A stretch of DNA of 64,000 bases from Pseudomonas haemolytica (GTDB lineage Bacteria; Pseudomonadota; Gammaproteobacteria; Pseudomonadales; Pseudomonadaceae): assembly GCF_009659625.1 (NCBI RefSeq), contig NZ_VOIW01000005.1:124001-188000 (forward strand), in the 5' to 3' direction. Below the pieces are notes generated by a model, which ran no database searches, was not told where the DNA came from, and worked only from the letters and a program-made list of their open reading frames with translations. Numbering within the stretch: the stretch's first letter is position 1; every line of letters starts with the position of its first letter. The translations under genes were made by a program, and so were the position numbers. Of this stretch, positions 9,401 through 16,190 are shown piece after piece.

Positions 9401-9823
9401 GGCTTTTTCAACGAGGACGGCGGGGAATTGTCTGTGCGATTCAGCTTGGCGCCTTACAGCCTGGACCCATCGGTCAGCCGCGCGATCCTTCGGTTTGGCG
9501 ACCAGCAGTTGGAGTACCGCCACGGTCCGATCGTGCCGATGGCGTTCCATTGGCCTACCGATGCAGACAACGGGCGCAGCAGCCTCGTGCTGGAGAGAGG
9601 CATGGAGCAGCGGCCATTGGGAATCGAGAAGAACGCGGGGGCGTGGTCATTGTTCCGGTTTTTTGATCTGCTGCAGAAAGAACCTGCAAGTGGGCGAAAT
9701 ATGCATATTTTCAAGGCAGACCTTGCCGGCCTGCGCGCTAATTACCTGCTGACCAGCCAACGCACGCCTGGCCCGTTTGACATCGACACATGGCGCACCT
9801 TCCGATTGCCGGAGCAACTGTGA
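6461..9823 (+). CDS. tssM: TssM (IcmF), T6SS inner-membrane ATPase-like core
   Basis: At 1120 residues this is a full-length TssM. Two N-terminal transmembrane helices (about 15-37 and 48-68) are followed by a cytoplasmic NTPase-like domain with an intact Walker A motif GEQGSGKT (about 134-141). A third transmembrane helix (about 415-435, MAVALVLGSVGGLWMHSF) leads to a large periplasmic domain that binds TssJ. The C-terminal ImcF-related and DUF1215-like regions appear intact (for example PFNAHASSDVALNDFQEFF and the FRFFDLLQ segment). No frameshift was seen along the gene, so the membrane complex TssJLM looks functional even though clpV is missing. The stop overlaps the GTG start of the phosphatase gene. 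Confidence 0.95.
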   Translation: MSAFFKGVGVLLGRFWVWSLLLVLSCAAAVWFLGPLLAVDDHRIWQGAPARLVTISVLFLLWGLVMAFAGGGRVARRQRPEPLEPHEPLTWVEDEHRYVRGRFKEAVHWLRTSRRYGERNARWRHDLPWYLLIGEQGSGKTQLLAAAGLQLSPDHADTRPMGSSAHCDWYFADECVLIDTPGRYLTQPDSSVDAAGWATLLNLLRWRRRVRPLNGVVVTLSVDTLLSTNEYDLDHHARRVHSRLQEVQQTLHVDVPIYLVLTQADRLPGFAEFFDSLHGESADSVLGQHLDVGTGGTDITLVRQAVERLLQRLNSELIVRLHQERSVERRGQMLEFPQQAARIGERVSLFVEMAFSVHRYQPINGLRGFFLTCADEGQARFVQGLFNRVIFAEADLAGLQVHEQQRIRRRQGLQAMAVALVLGSVGGLWMHSFTINHQRLAQLAALTAPTPLVPPASDDSTALLALLDARLAATQVFPAAQDVRLVERAGLYQGELSRPMVDQAYEQALQQLLVWLTAELEEQVHASLGDRERMLDNLRAYLMLNLRERREPTWLAQHVTGLWSVRFAGDAPTQKRLSEHFSRLLERPFVAPLNEERVAQAREALRGESLADVVYRVLREQARNLEPLRLAEGKVFAAIDPPVPGFYTKRYVQYLEAQGPKLVNAIAQDNWVLGEGTDLGPQELRRLMTELQQRYFSEYADAWSDVLGRVRLQQTDNLRQDAELLMNLTSAQSPLIALLQQLRENTRLLPGHELLDKVAQRPGALGGVAKAVLADEQAGFSDVPRRALQRRFEPLHQLLDEQQNPGAALTQALRLLDELHLQLTALNRDSTPEQAAFMRARRRMEGQQDVLGNLRDAAARLPLPLAGWFESLADDSWRHVLEQAYVHVNQRYQSDVQSLYAKAIRRRYPFNAHASSDVALNDFQEFFKPQGVMARFYEGYLRPFISADGARYRLRGLDGQSLPVSRALLDQLMKAQLIRRGFFNEDGGELSVRFSLAPYSLDPSVSRAILRFGDQQLEYRHGPIVPMAFHWPTDADNGRSSLVLERGMEQRPLGIEKNAGAWSLFRFFDLLQKEPASGRNMHIFKADLAGLRANYLLTSQRTPGPFDIDTWRTFRLPEQL

Positions 9824-10551
9824 GCCAGGGGGTCGCCCAATGGCGTAGCGCTGGGCGTACGCAGCGAGGGCAGGCGCGGTTGCGCAATGAGGATGCATTC
9901 CTGGACAGCCCGCGCCTTGGCAGCTGGGCGGTGGCGGACGGAATGGGCGGGTATCGGCACGGGGATGTCGCTAGCCGGTGGGTGGTCAGCAACTTGGCGG
10001 CAGTATCGGCTCACGGCAACCTTGATCAGCGCATCAATGCAGTTCGGGAAAGTTTGCAGGGGGTCAACCAGCGCTTGAGGAATGAGTGGATAGAGCCGGG
10101 CGCAAAGGGTAACGAGATGGCGGGCAGTACCGTGGTTGCACTGCTCCTGGAGAAAGGCCGGGCGGCTTGTATCTGGGCGGGAGACAGTCGCTGCTATCTA
10201 TGGCGCGGCCAGAGTCTCTACCAGTTGTCGAGGGATCACTCGCTGCTGCAGCGTCTCATGGATGAGCGTCACATCAGCGTGGCCCAAGCGCAGGCCTATC
10301 CTGGCGCCAGGGCCTTGACCCGGGCTGTGGGCGCGCGCTCGCGATTGCAACTTGAGGTGTTGGAACTCAGCACCCGTCCAGGGGATGTATTTTTATTGTG
10401 CAGTGATGGTCTGTACCAGGCCCTCAGCCATGTTGACCTCGGACGTGCATTGAGCATGGGAACTCCCCAGCAGGCGGTGGAGCGGTTATTTGCCGGGGCG
10501 TTGCGCAGACCGGTACGGGATGACCTGACTGCGGTAGTGGTGCAGCCTTGA
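9820..10551 (+). CDS. T6SS PP2C-family Ser/Thr phosphatase (PppA/Stp1-like)
   Basis: This 243-residue protein has the PP2C metal-binding motifs in order: RNEDAF near the N-terminus, VADGMGG, WAGDSRCYLWR, LCSDGLYQAL and the terminal RDDLTAVVVQ. In T6SS clusters such enzymes remove phosphate from the FHA protein and oppose the linked kinase. The preferred start is the GTG at 9820: it overlaps the tssM stop (GTGA) and has GGAG 5 bp upstream. The in-frame ATG at 9790 lacks a ribosome-binding site and would add ten residues inside tssM. The gene's TGA overlaps the start of the kinase gene, so phosphatase and kinase are probably translated together. Confidence 0.92.
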   Translation: MSQGVAQWRSAGRTQRGQARLRNEDAFLDSPRLGSWAVADGMGGYRHGDVASRWVVSNLAAVSAHGNLDQRINAVRESLQGVNQRLRNEWIEPGAKGNEMAGSTVVALLLEKGRAACIWAGDSRCYLWRGQSLYQLSRDHSLLQRLMDERHISVAQAQAYPGARALTRAVGARSRLQLEVLELSTRPGDVFLLCSDGLYQALSHVDLGRALSMGTPQQAVERLFAGALRRPVRDDLTAVVVQP

Positions 10552-11390
10552 ACTCGGTGTCCCAACCCTCCCGTTTACTTGTTGGGCGTTATCACCTTGA
10601 GCACGTCCTGGGCAGGGGGGGCATGGGCGTGGTGTATCGGGCGCGCGACCTGTTGCATGAGCAGTTTGGCGAGCCCCGTTCCAACGTGGCACTCAAGCTG
10701 CTGGGCGAATCCATTTCCCAGTGCGCCGATGCGCATGTGTTGTTGTACGGCGAGTTTGCATTGGCCCGCGGCCTGCGGCACGACCGTGTGATCAGGATGT
10801 TTTCGTTTGAGGTCGATACACACAGCCAGATTGCTTTTTTTACCATGGAGCTGTTGCAAGGGGTGACCCTCGACCGACTGCTTCTGGAATGCTCCTCTGG
10901 CTTGCCTTGGCGGGAACTGCAACCCATTGCCTTGCAATTGCTGGATGCATTGGCCTACACCCACCAGAAAAACGTTGTTCACGGGGATGTCAAACCGGCC
11001 AATGTCATGGTGGGCGACGAAGGCGTGCGTTTATTCGATTTTGGCCTGGGGCATGCACAATCGCAGGCGGCGGTGGGTTTGCCGAGTGTTAGCCGCAGCC
11101 GTTTCAATGCCTGGACACCCGCCTACGCAGCGCCGGAATTGCTGGCCGGCGGTGCGCTGACCACCGCTGCCGACGTGTACGGCGTGGCCTGCATTCTGTA
11201 CGAGCTGGCCCACGGCAAGCGCATTGGCGAACGCACCTCCACGGGGCGGCTGCTGCGGCCCGTGCAACTGCCCAGGCATTGCTGGCCAGCGTTACGTTCG
11301 GCGTTGGCGATTGACCCGGAACACCGACGCATAACGGTCGCCGAACTGCGCGAAGTCATTGGCTGCAGCCGGCCACGATGGTACTTGTAG
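10548..11390 (+). CDS. T6SS Ser/Thr protein kinase (Stk1/PpkA-like)
   Basis: This 280-residue Hanks-type kinase consists of the catalytic domain only. It has a glycine loop GRGGMGVVYRA, a catalytic lysine in VALKLLGE, the catalytic loop HGDVKPANV, the metal-binding DFG and the APE motif of the activation segment. The catalytic loop has HGD rather than HRD, a non-RD form often regulated without activation-loop phosphorylation. Unlike PpkA of the H1 system it has no transmembrane helix or periplasmic sensor, so it resembles the short Stk1 of H2. The start is uncertain: TTG at 10548 overlaps the previous stop (TTGA), and GTG at 10557 is also in frame. It is the last gene of the T6SS transcript; the next gene is convergent. 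Confidence 0.9.
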   Translation: MNSVSQPSRLLVGRYHLEHVLGRGGMGVVYRARDLLHEQFGEPRSNVALKLLGESISQCADAHVLLYGEFALARGLRHDRVIRMFSFEVDTHSQIAFFTMELLQGVTLDRLLLECSSGLPWRELQPIALQLLDALAYTHQKNVVHGDVKPANVMVGDEGVRLFDFGLGHAQSQAAVGLPSVSRSRFNAWTPAYAAPELLAGGALTTAADVYGVACILYELAHGKRIGERTSTGRLLRPVQLPRHCWPALRSALAIDPEHRRITVAELREVIGCSRPRWYL

Positions 11391-11398
11391 GGCGAGGG

Positions 11399-11728
11399 TC
11401 AAACGGCCAGGTCATGCAGGTGACAGTACTCCACCCAGTCCATGCCGGCCATCTGTGCAACTTCCTTATGCACTTCGCGGCGTTGGGCCTCGTAGGCTTC
11501 GTGGGACTCGGCCGTCAACTTGAGCGTCAGCTCCCAAGCGAACAGATGTTGCTGTTCAGCGTGCGCTTCGAAAGCTTCATGTAAGCGTTCGGCACGATAC
11601 TGCGCCAGGGTTTCCCCTCTGGCCTGGGCCGCCAATGGGTTGAGGCTGTCCAGGTCGGCGACGATCTGCGGGTGTTCGCGCAGGAATGTGTCCAGTGCGC
11701 GTTGGTAGGTATCGCTGGGTGCTGACAA
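11399..11728 (-). CDS. Small conserved protein, probably DUF6388 family
   Basis: This 109-residue soluble protein is rich in Glu, Ala and His and predicted to be mainly helical, without a signal peptide or metal-binding Cys. The sequence (for example YQRALDTFLREHP and EYCHLHDL at the C-terminus) matches my memory of the DUF6388 family, common in Pseudomonas and of unknown function. It runs convergent to the T6SS kinase gene, with only 8 bp between the stops. The neighbouring minus-strand gene ends 11 bp upstream, so the two are probably co-transcribed. Confidence 0.65.
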   Translation of the reverse strand: MSAPSDTYQRALDTFLREHPQIVADLDSLNPLAAQARGETLAQYRAERLHEAFEAHAEQQHLFAWELTLKLTAESHEAYEAQRREVHKEVAQMAGMDWVEYCHLHDLAV

Positions 11729-11739
11729 CGGCGTGCACC

Positions 11740-12018
11740 TTAGTGAGAAGGGCGGGAGCCGGTATCGGAGGCGCGTGCGCTGACGTGATGGCGAGCACGC
11801 TTGCGGGATCTGCGTCGCAACCAGCTATGCACAGGTGCCAGCAGAAAGAACATCAGGTAAGCGACCATTACCAATGCCAGGTCTACCCAGGTCTCAGCGA
11901 CAGGCCCGGTAAACAGTTCAATGACGTTCTTGATGACAAATAGCAATACCACGCTGCATAACCACAGCAGGATGGTGACAAATAGGGGACTCATGTTACT
12001 CGACGGCTTGTCTTGCAT
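11740..12018 (-). CDS. Small two-helix inner-membrane protein
   Basis: This 92-residue protein has two clear transmembrane segments (about residues 10-30, LFVTILLWLCSVVLLFVIKN, and 42-65, WVDLALVMVAYLMFFLLAP). A strongly basic tail rich in Arg, His and Lys follows (LRRRSRKRARHH) and should lie in the cytoplasm. I do not recognise a family. The ATG at 12018 has AAGGAG about 12 bp upstream. It lies directly upstream of the DUF6388 gene in the same orientation. A perfect palindrome at 12084-12102 sits about 65 bp upstream of the start and may control it. Confidence 0.6.
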   Translation of the reverse strand: MQDKPSSNMSPLFVTILLWLCSVVLLFVIKNVIELFTGPVAETWVDLALVMVAYLMFFLLAPVHSWLRRRSRKRARHHVSARASDTGSRPSH

Positions 12019-12340
12019 AGTGAAGCTCTCTCTCCTTGGTGCCAGTTGTCGTACCGGGCTGGATTCCCTGAGCGCGCGCCCGTTGTTACGCAGTTTGTAA
12101 CATCCTTTAACACGCAGAAAGGCGCGGATGATACCGACTCAGACAGCATTAGGGGATGACTCAGGTCAGAAAGTTCGATATTTCATGTGGGAATCAGTGC
12201 AGCGAGACCGCATTTACTGCTGAGAAAGCGTGGCGAGTGTTGGCAAAAGGCTTTCGCTTCCACTAGCAGGACGTGTAGCGTTAGCGAGTGTTTCCGGCCC
12301 TGGTTCCCAGCGGCATTCGGTGACGGGCAGAGGACGGCTC
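12019..12340. promoter_or_regulatory. Divergent intergenic region with TGTTAC-N7-GTAACA palindrome
   Basis: This 322-bp stretch separates the small membrane protein gene (left) from the EIIC-EAL gene (right). It contains a perfect inverted repeat, TGTTAC-N7-GTAACA, at 12084-12102, in the form of a dimeric regulator's operator. It is about 65 bp from the left start and 240 bp from the right. AGAGGA at about 12330 serves the EIIC-EAL start. No credible open reading frame was found. Confidence 0.45.
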
Positions 12341-14410
12341 ATGGGGCAAACGCTGTTCAAACTTTTCCTTACCCAGCGCCTGGCGGTTTTGGCCAGCACT
12401 GAATCGTTGCGTGCGATTCGTGAGGGATTGTTGTGGATCCTGCCGTGCCTGTTGGTGTCAGCCGGCTTTCTGATCCTCTCCGAATGCGCCCAGGTGCTGG
12501 GGTTTGGTCCGCAGGTGGTGGGCTTCCTGGCGGGTTTGCATAACCAGATCAGCTCAGTGATTCCATTACTGGTCGCGGCTTCCATCGGTTACATGTTGGC
12601 GATTCAGCACCGCCTGCCACAGCTGCCGGTAGCGTTCCTGTGCCTGGCTCATGTGGTGGTTGCAACCTTCATCCTGCGCGACTATCCGCGGGCTTCGGCC
12701 ACTTTCCTGCTGTTTATCGCTATTGCCTCACCCTTGATCAATGTGCCGGCAATTGCCTGGCTGCACCGCTACCGTTGGACGCGCCTGGTCAACGAGGACC
12801 TGGTTGGCCATAACCTCAAGGGCACCATCAATATGGTGATCCCAGGTGCGATCACTGCGTTGGTGCTGGTGGTGGTGCTTTCGTTGCTGCTGCTGATCCC
12901 CTATGTAGCTCAGTTGCAGGGCCCCCAGGTGCTCGATGCGCTGCAAACGCCCTACGGTAGCGGGTTGTTCGTGACATTGATGAATTCGTTGCTGTGGTTC
13001 TTCGGCATTCATGGCGTGTATGCCATGCAGCCGCTGTTCGATGTACTGGACCAGGCCGTAGTGCTCAACGCTGCGGCGCTGGCGGCGGGGGAGCCGGTCC
13101 AGTACCTGCTCAACAGCGGCTTGCTGGGCAGTTTTGCCTTTATCGGAGGATCCGGCGCGACGTTGTGCCTGCTGCTGGCGATCCTGCTGTTTTCCAACAG
13201 CCAGTCCATGCGATTGCTGGCGATTGCCAGTTTGCCGTTGTCGTTATTCAACGTCAGCGAGGTGCTGTTGTTCGGGTTGCCGATCATCCTCAACCCGCGA
13301 TTGTTCATACCGTTTCTACTGGTGCCGGCGTTCAACACGATATTGGCGCTGACGGCGGTACAGCTGGGGTGGGTTTCGCCTTCGGTGGCCAGCGTGCCGT
13401 TTACCGCCCCGGTGCTGCTCAATGCCTACCTCAGCACCCATGGCGATGTGGCGGCCGTGGTGTTGCAACTGGCGCTATTGGGCGTAGGCACGCTGGTGTA
13501 TGCGCCCTATGTACGGGCGATCCACCGCCAATCCACGGATGGCGGTACGGTGTACCTCAAGTCCTTGGACATGACCTTTCGTGGCCTTGAGGAAAAAGGC
13601 CGCCTACTGGAATTTGACCCGGTGCTGGCGTCCCACCGGAGCATGGCCCGGCAAGCCGTCGAATTGAGCCGCATCCAGCAGATCAGCGATTACGAGTTCT
13701 ACCTTGAGTTCCAGCCCCAGGTGTCCACCCGCACCGGCCTGTGCACCGGGTGTGAGGCATTGATGCGCGCCCGGGACAGTCAAGGTAAGGTGCATTCACC
13801 CTGGGAGTTCCTGCAATGGCTGGCCCAGGCCAGGCTGATGCCGGACGTGGACATGTGGGTGGCGTCCCAGGCTGTGCGCCAATATCAGAAATGGCAGAAG
13901 GTCGGCTTTGAGTTGCCGATGACCATCAATATTTCCAGTGCCACCCTGAAGGATGCTGCCTATGGGGATCGCTTGGTGGAAGTTCTCGCCCAGGCTCATG
14001 GCCTGGTGTCGGTGGAGATCACCGAAGATGCGCTGGTCAGCGATATCCCGGCGGCCCGCCAGACTATCCAGAAGCTGCAGTCCCTGGGCGCGAAAGTGTA
14101 TCTCGATGACTTTGGCACCGGCTTTTCCGCATTGAGCTATTTGCACCAGTTTCCCGTGGACTTCATCAAGATCGATCGCAGCTTTGTGGTCGCCCAGCGC
14201 GACCCCAAGGGCGCCCAGGTGCTGACCGGCATGTTGCGTTTCTGCGAGGCGCTGAACCTGGGGGTGGTGGTTGAAGGCGTGGAGACCGCCGAGCAGTTGG
14301 CTTTCTTGAATACGGGCCCTGAGTTGTTTATCCAGGGTTGGTATTTCAGCAAGGCATTGCCTGGCGATCAGGTGCCACGCTTTGTGCGTGAGCGGGTGGC
14401 TTGGGCTTGA
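12341..14410 (+). CDS. PTS EIIC-like membrane protein fused to EAL phosphodiesterase
   Basis: This 689-residue protein joins a PTS lactose/cellobiose-type EIIC membrane domain (about residues 10-430, many hydrophobic helices) to a C-terminal EAL domain (about 445-689). The EAL part has the catalytic set for cyclic-di-GMP hydrolysis: CEALMR (about 472), NISS, VEITEDAL, YLDDFGTGFS (about 589), IKIDRSF, VVEGVE and QGWYFSK. There is no EIIA or EIIB domain, so the membrane part is more likely a sugar-binding sensor than a transporter. The inferred role is lowering c-di-GMP in response to a periplasmic ligand. The ATG at 12341 is chosen over an upstream one at 12230 because AGAGGA precedes it and the protein begins at the amphipathic helix before the first membrane span. 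Confidence 0.85.
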   Translation: MGQTLFKLFLTQRLAVLASTESLRAIREGLLWILPCLLVSAGFLILSECAQVLGFGPQVVGFLAGLHNQISSVIPLLVAASIGYMLAIQHRLPQLPVAFLCLAHVVVATFILRDYPRASATFLLFIAIASPLINVPAIAWLHRYRWTRLVNEDLVGHNLKGTINMVIPGAITALVLVVVLSLLLLIPYVAQLQGPQVLDALQTPYGSGLFVTLMNSLLWFFGIHGVYAMQPLFDVLDQAVVLNAAALAAGEPVQYLLNSGLLGSFAFIGGSGATLCLLLAILLFSNSQSMRLLAIASLPLSLFNVSEVLLFGLPIILNPRLFIPFLLVPAFNTILALTAVQLGWVSPSVASVPFTAPVLLNAYLSTHGDVAAVVLQLALLGVGTLVYAPYVRAIHRQSTDGGTVYLKSLDMTFRGLEEKGRLLEFDPVLASHRSMARQAVELSRIQQISDYEFYLEFQPQVSTRTGLCTGCEALMRARDSQGKVHSPWEFLQWLAQARLMPDVDMWVASQAVRQYQKWQKVGFELPMTINISSATLKDAAYGDRLVEVLAQAHGLVSVEITEDALVSDIPAARQTIQKLQSLGAKVYLDDFGTGFSALSYLHQFPVDFIKIDRSFVVAQRDPKGAQVLTGMLRFCEALNLGVVVEGVETAEQLAFLNTGPELFIQGWYFSKALPGDQVPRFVRERVAWA

Positions 14411-14441
14411 GGGTGGACTGACGGCCGATCCACCAAATAGC

Positions 14442-15284
14442 CTAGGCCGACTCATACCCTCGGCGCGTCCGTTCAATCTCCTCAACCAACCCCTCTATTC
14501 CCGCCAGCCGTGCCCGATTGTCATGATCCCAAGGATGAAACCCCGGTTTGAAATAATGCAACCACGGTCGCACCATCCGCGGAAAAACACCCTTTGGCCC
14601 ATACAGGAACTTGACCATGCGCCACAGCCCTTTCAGCTTGCCGCCCGAGGTGCGGTCGGCAATCAGCAGGCGCACGTGGAAATCCAGCACCACCAGCCAG
14701 AACATCACGGTGGTGGTCAGCATGGTGCCGGTGCGCAATAGGTAGCGTGCGGGCCCCGGCTTGATCACGCGGTTCCAGACATCGAATGCCACGGCTTTGT
14801 GTTCGGTTTCTTCCAGGGCGTGCCAGTACCACATCTGCTGGTAACCCTTGAGCGAGTCGCCAAAGCGTGACGGGTCGCTCAGCAGGATTTCCGCGAGCAT
14901 CGCGGTGTAGTGCTCGAGGGCAATGGTCACCGCCAGGTTGAACGACGGCGGCAGGTGTTTTTTCTGCAGGTCGAGGAAGAATTTCAGGCGCCGGTCGAGG
15001 GTGTGTGCCGGCAGGCCGGCCGCTTGCAGCAGGTCGTTGTAGGCCACATGTTCGCGGCTGTGCATGGCTTCCTGGCCGATAAAGCCCTGGATTTCTTTTT
15101 TCAGTTCCGGGTCGTCGATCTGCCCGCGGTAGTGGCGCACGCTGTCCATGAAAAACAGCTCGCCCTGGGGGAACAACAGCGACAGGGCATTGAAGAAATG
15201 GCTGATAACCGGCCCTTGTTCGTGCCAGTTCTTGATGCGCTCGGCAGGCAAGGCAAAGCGGATATCGCGACGGATCGGCAACAT
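14442..15284 (-). CDS. Predicted metal-dependent hydrolase (PF10118-type, ferritin-like)
   Basis: This 280-residue protein belongs to the family annotated as predicted metal-dependent hydrolases. Two E-x-x-H elements (GQEAMHSREH near residue 90 and ALEETEHKAVAFDVW near 170), plus ALEHYTAMLAE between them, resemble the di-iron ligand pattern of ferritin-like helical bundles. Oxidation or oxygen chemistry is therefore as likely as hydrolysis. It is the last gene of a three-gene minus-strand operon with an SDR (15-bp gap) and a Baeyer-Villiger-type monooxygenase. Family members are frequently found next to such lipid or steroid genes, but the substrate is unknown. Confidence 0.75.
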   Translation of the reverse strand: MLPIRRDIRFALPAERIKNWHEQGPVISHFFNALSLLFPQGELFFMDSVRHYRGQIDDPELKKEIQGFIGQEAMHSREHVAYNDLLQAAGLPAHTLDRRLKFFLDLQKKHLPPSFNLAVTIALEHYTAMLAEILLSDPSRFGDSLKGYQQMWYWHALEETEHKAVAFDVWNRVIKPGPARYLLRTGTMLTTTVMFWLVVLDFHVRLLIADRTSGGKLKGLWRMVKFLYGPKGVFPRMVRPWLHYFKPGFHPWDHDNRARLAGIEGLVEEIERTRRGYESA

Positions 15285-15299
15285 GGTGCGTCCTCCTGT

Positions 15300-16190
15300 T
15301 CAGAGACGGGGCTCGTCGTTGGTTTCAAACACCGGCGTGCGCGGCTTGGGCGCCATGCGCCGGCTGGCAAACACCACCAGCGCTTGATAGGCCGATGGCA
15401 GGCAACGGGCGAGCAGATCGAGAAAATAGGCGTCGCGGCCAATCAGTACGCGGCGCTTGTTTTTGCGCACGCCTTGCAGGATCACTTTGGCGGCCTGGTC
15501 GGCGTCGGTGATGAACAGTTTTTCGAAGTCGGCGCGGGCCTGCTGTTCGCTGTGGATGAGGAAACCCGTCATGTTTGCGTCGATACGGCTGCTGCGGCAG
15601 ATATCGGTGCGAATGCCACCGGGGTGTACACAGGTGGCCGAGACGCCACAGCGTTGCAGGTCGAGCTCCTGGCGCAGCGCTTCGGTGAAGCCGCGCACGG
15701 CAAACTTGGTGGCGTTGTAGCCGCTCATGCCGGGTTGGGCAAACAGGCCGAACACGCTGGAAGTGTTGACCACATGCCCGTCGCCGCTGGCCTTGAGGTA
15801 CGGCAGGAACGCCTTGGTGCCGTGCACCACGCCCCAGAAGTTGATGCCGACGATCCATTCCAGATCGGCGTAATCCACGCCTTCTACCGTGCTCGACAGC
15901 GCCACCCCGGCATTATTGAAGACCAGGTTGACCTGGCCATGTTCAGCCGCGCAGCGTGCGGCCCAAGCCTCCATGGCTTGGCGGTCTGAGACGTCCAGCA
16001 CCTGAGTGGTGACGGTTACCGGCGACAAGGTCGAAGTGCGGATCAGTGTCAGCGTCTGCTCCAAGCCCTGGCTGTTCTTGTCCGCCAAGGCCAGGTGGCA
16101 ACCTTCCCGTGCCAAGGCCAAGGCCAGTGCGCGACCCATGCCTGAGGCTGCGCCAGTGATCGCCGCAACGCGGCCGTTGAATGACTTCAT
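15300..16190 (-). CDS. Short-chain dehydrogenase/reductase of the BVMO operon
   Basis: This 296-residue classical SDR has the cofactor motif TGAASGMG near residue 12, NNAG near 90, and the catalytic YNATK with an upstream serine (NTSS) near 140-160. A C-terminal extension of about 40 residues (VLIGRDAYFLDLLARCLPSAYQ) is common in SDRs acting on lipids. The ATG at 16190 overlaps the stop of the monooxygenase gene (ATGA), so the two are translationally coupled. A frame extending further upstream is not needed. The likely reaction is interconversion of a secondary alcohol and a ketone, feeding the adjacent monooxygenase. The actual substrate cannot be read from sequence. Confidence 0.82.
   Translation of the reverse strand: MKSFNGRVAAITGAASGMGRALALALAREGCHLALADKNSQGLEQTLTLIRTSTLSPVTVTTQVLDVSDRQAMEAWAARCAAEHGQVNLVFNNAGVALSSTVEGVDYADLEWIVGINFWGVVHGTKAFLPYLKASGDGHVVNTSSVFGLFAQPGMSGYNATKFAVRGFTEALRQELDLQRCGVSATCVHPGGIRTDICRSSRIDANMTGFLIHSEQQARADFEKLFITDADQAAKVILQGVRKNKRRVLIGRDAYFLDLLARCLPSAYQALVVFASRRMAPKPRTPVFETNDEPRL

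Noticed and set aside
9790..9819. ATG at 9790 as start of the PP2C phosphatase
   Set aside because: No ribosome-binding site; the GTG at 9820 has GGAG at proper spacing and overlaps the tssM stop as other genes here do.
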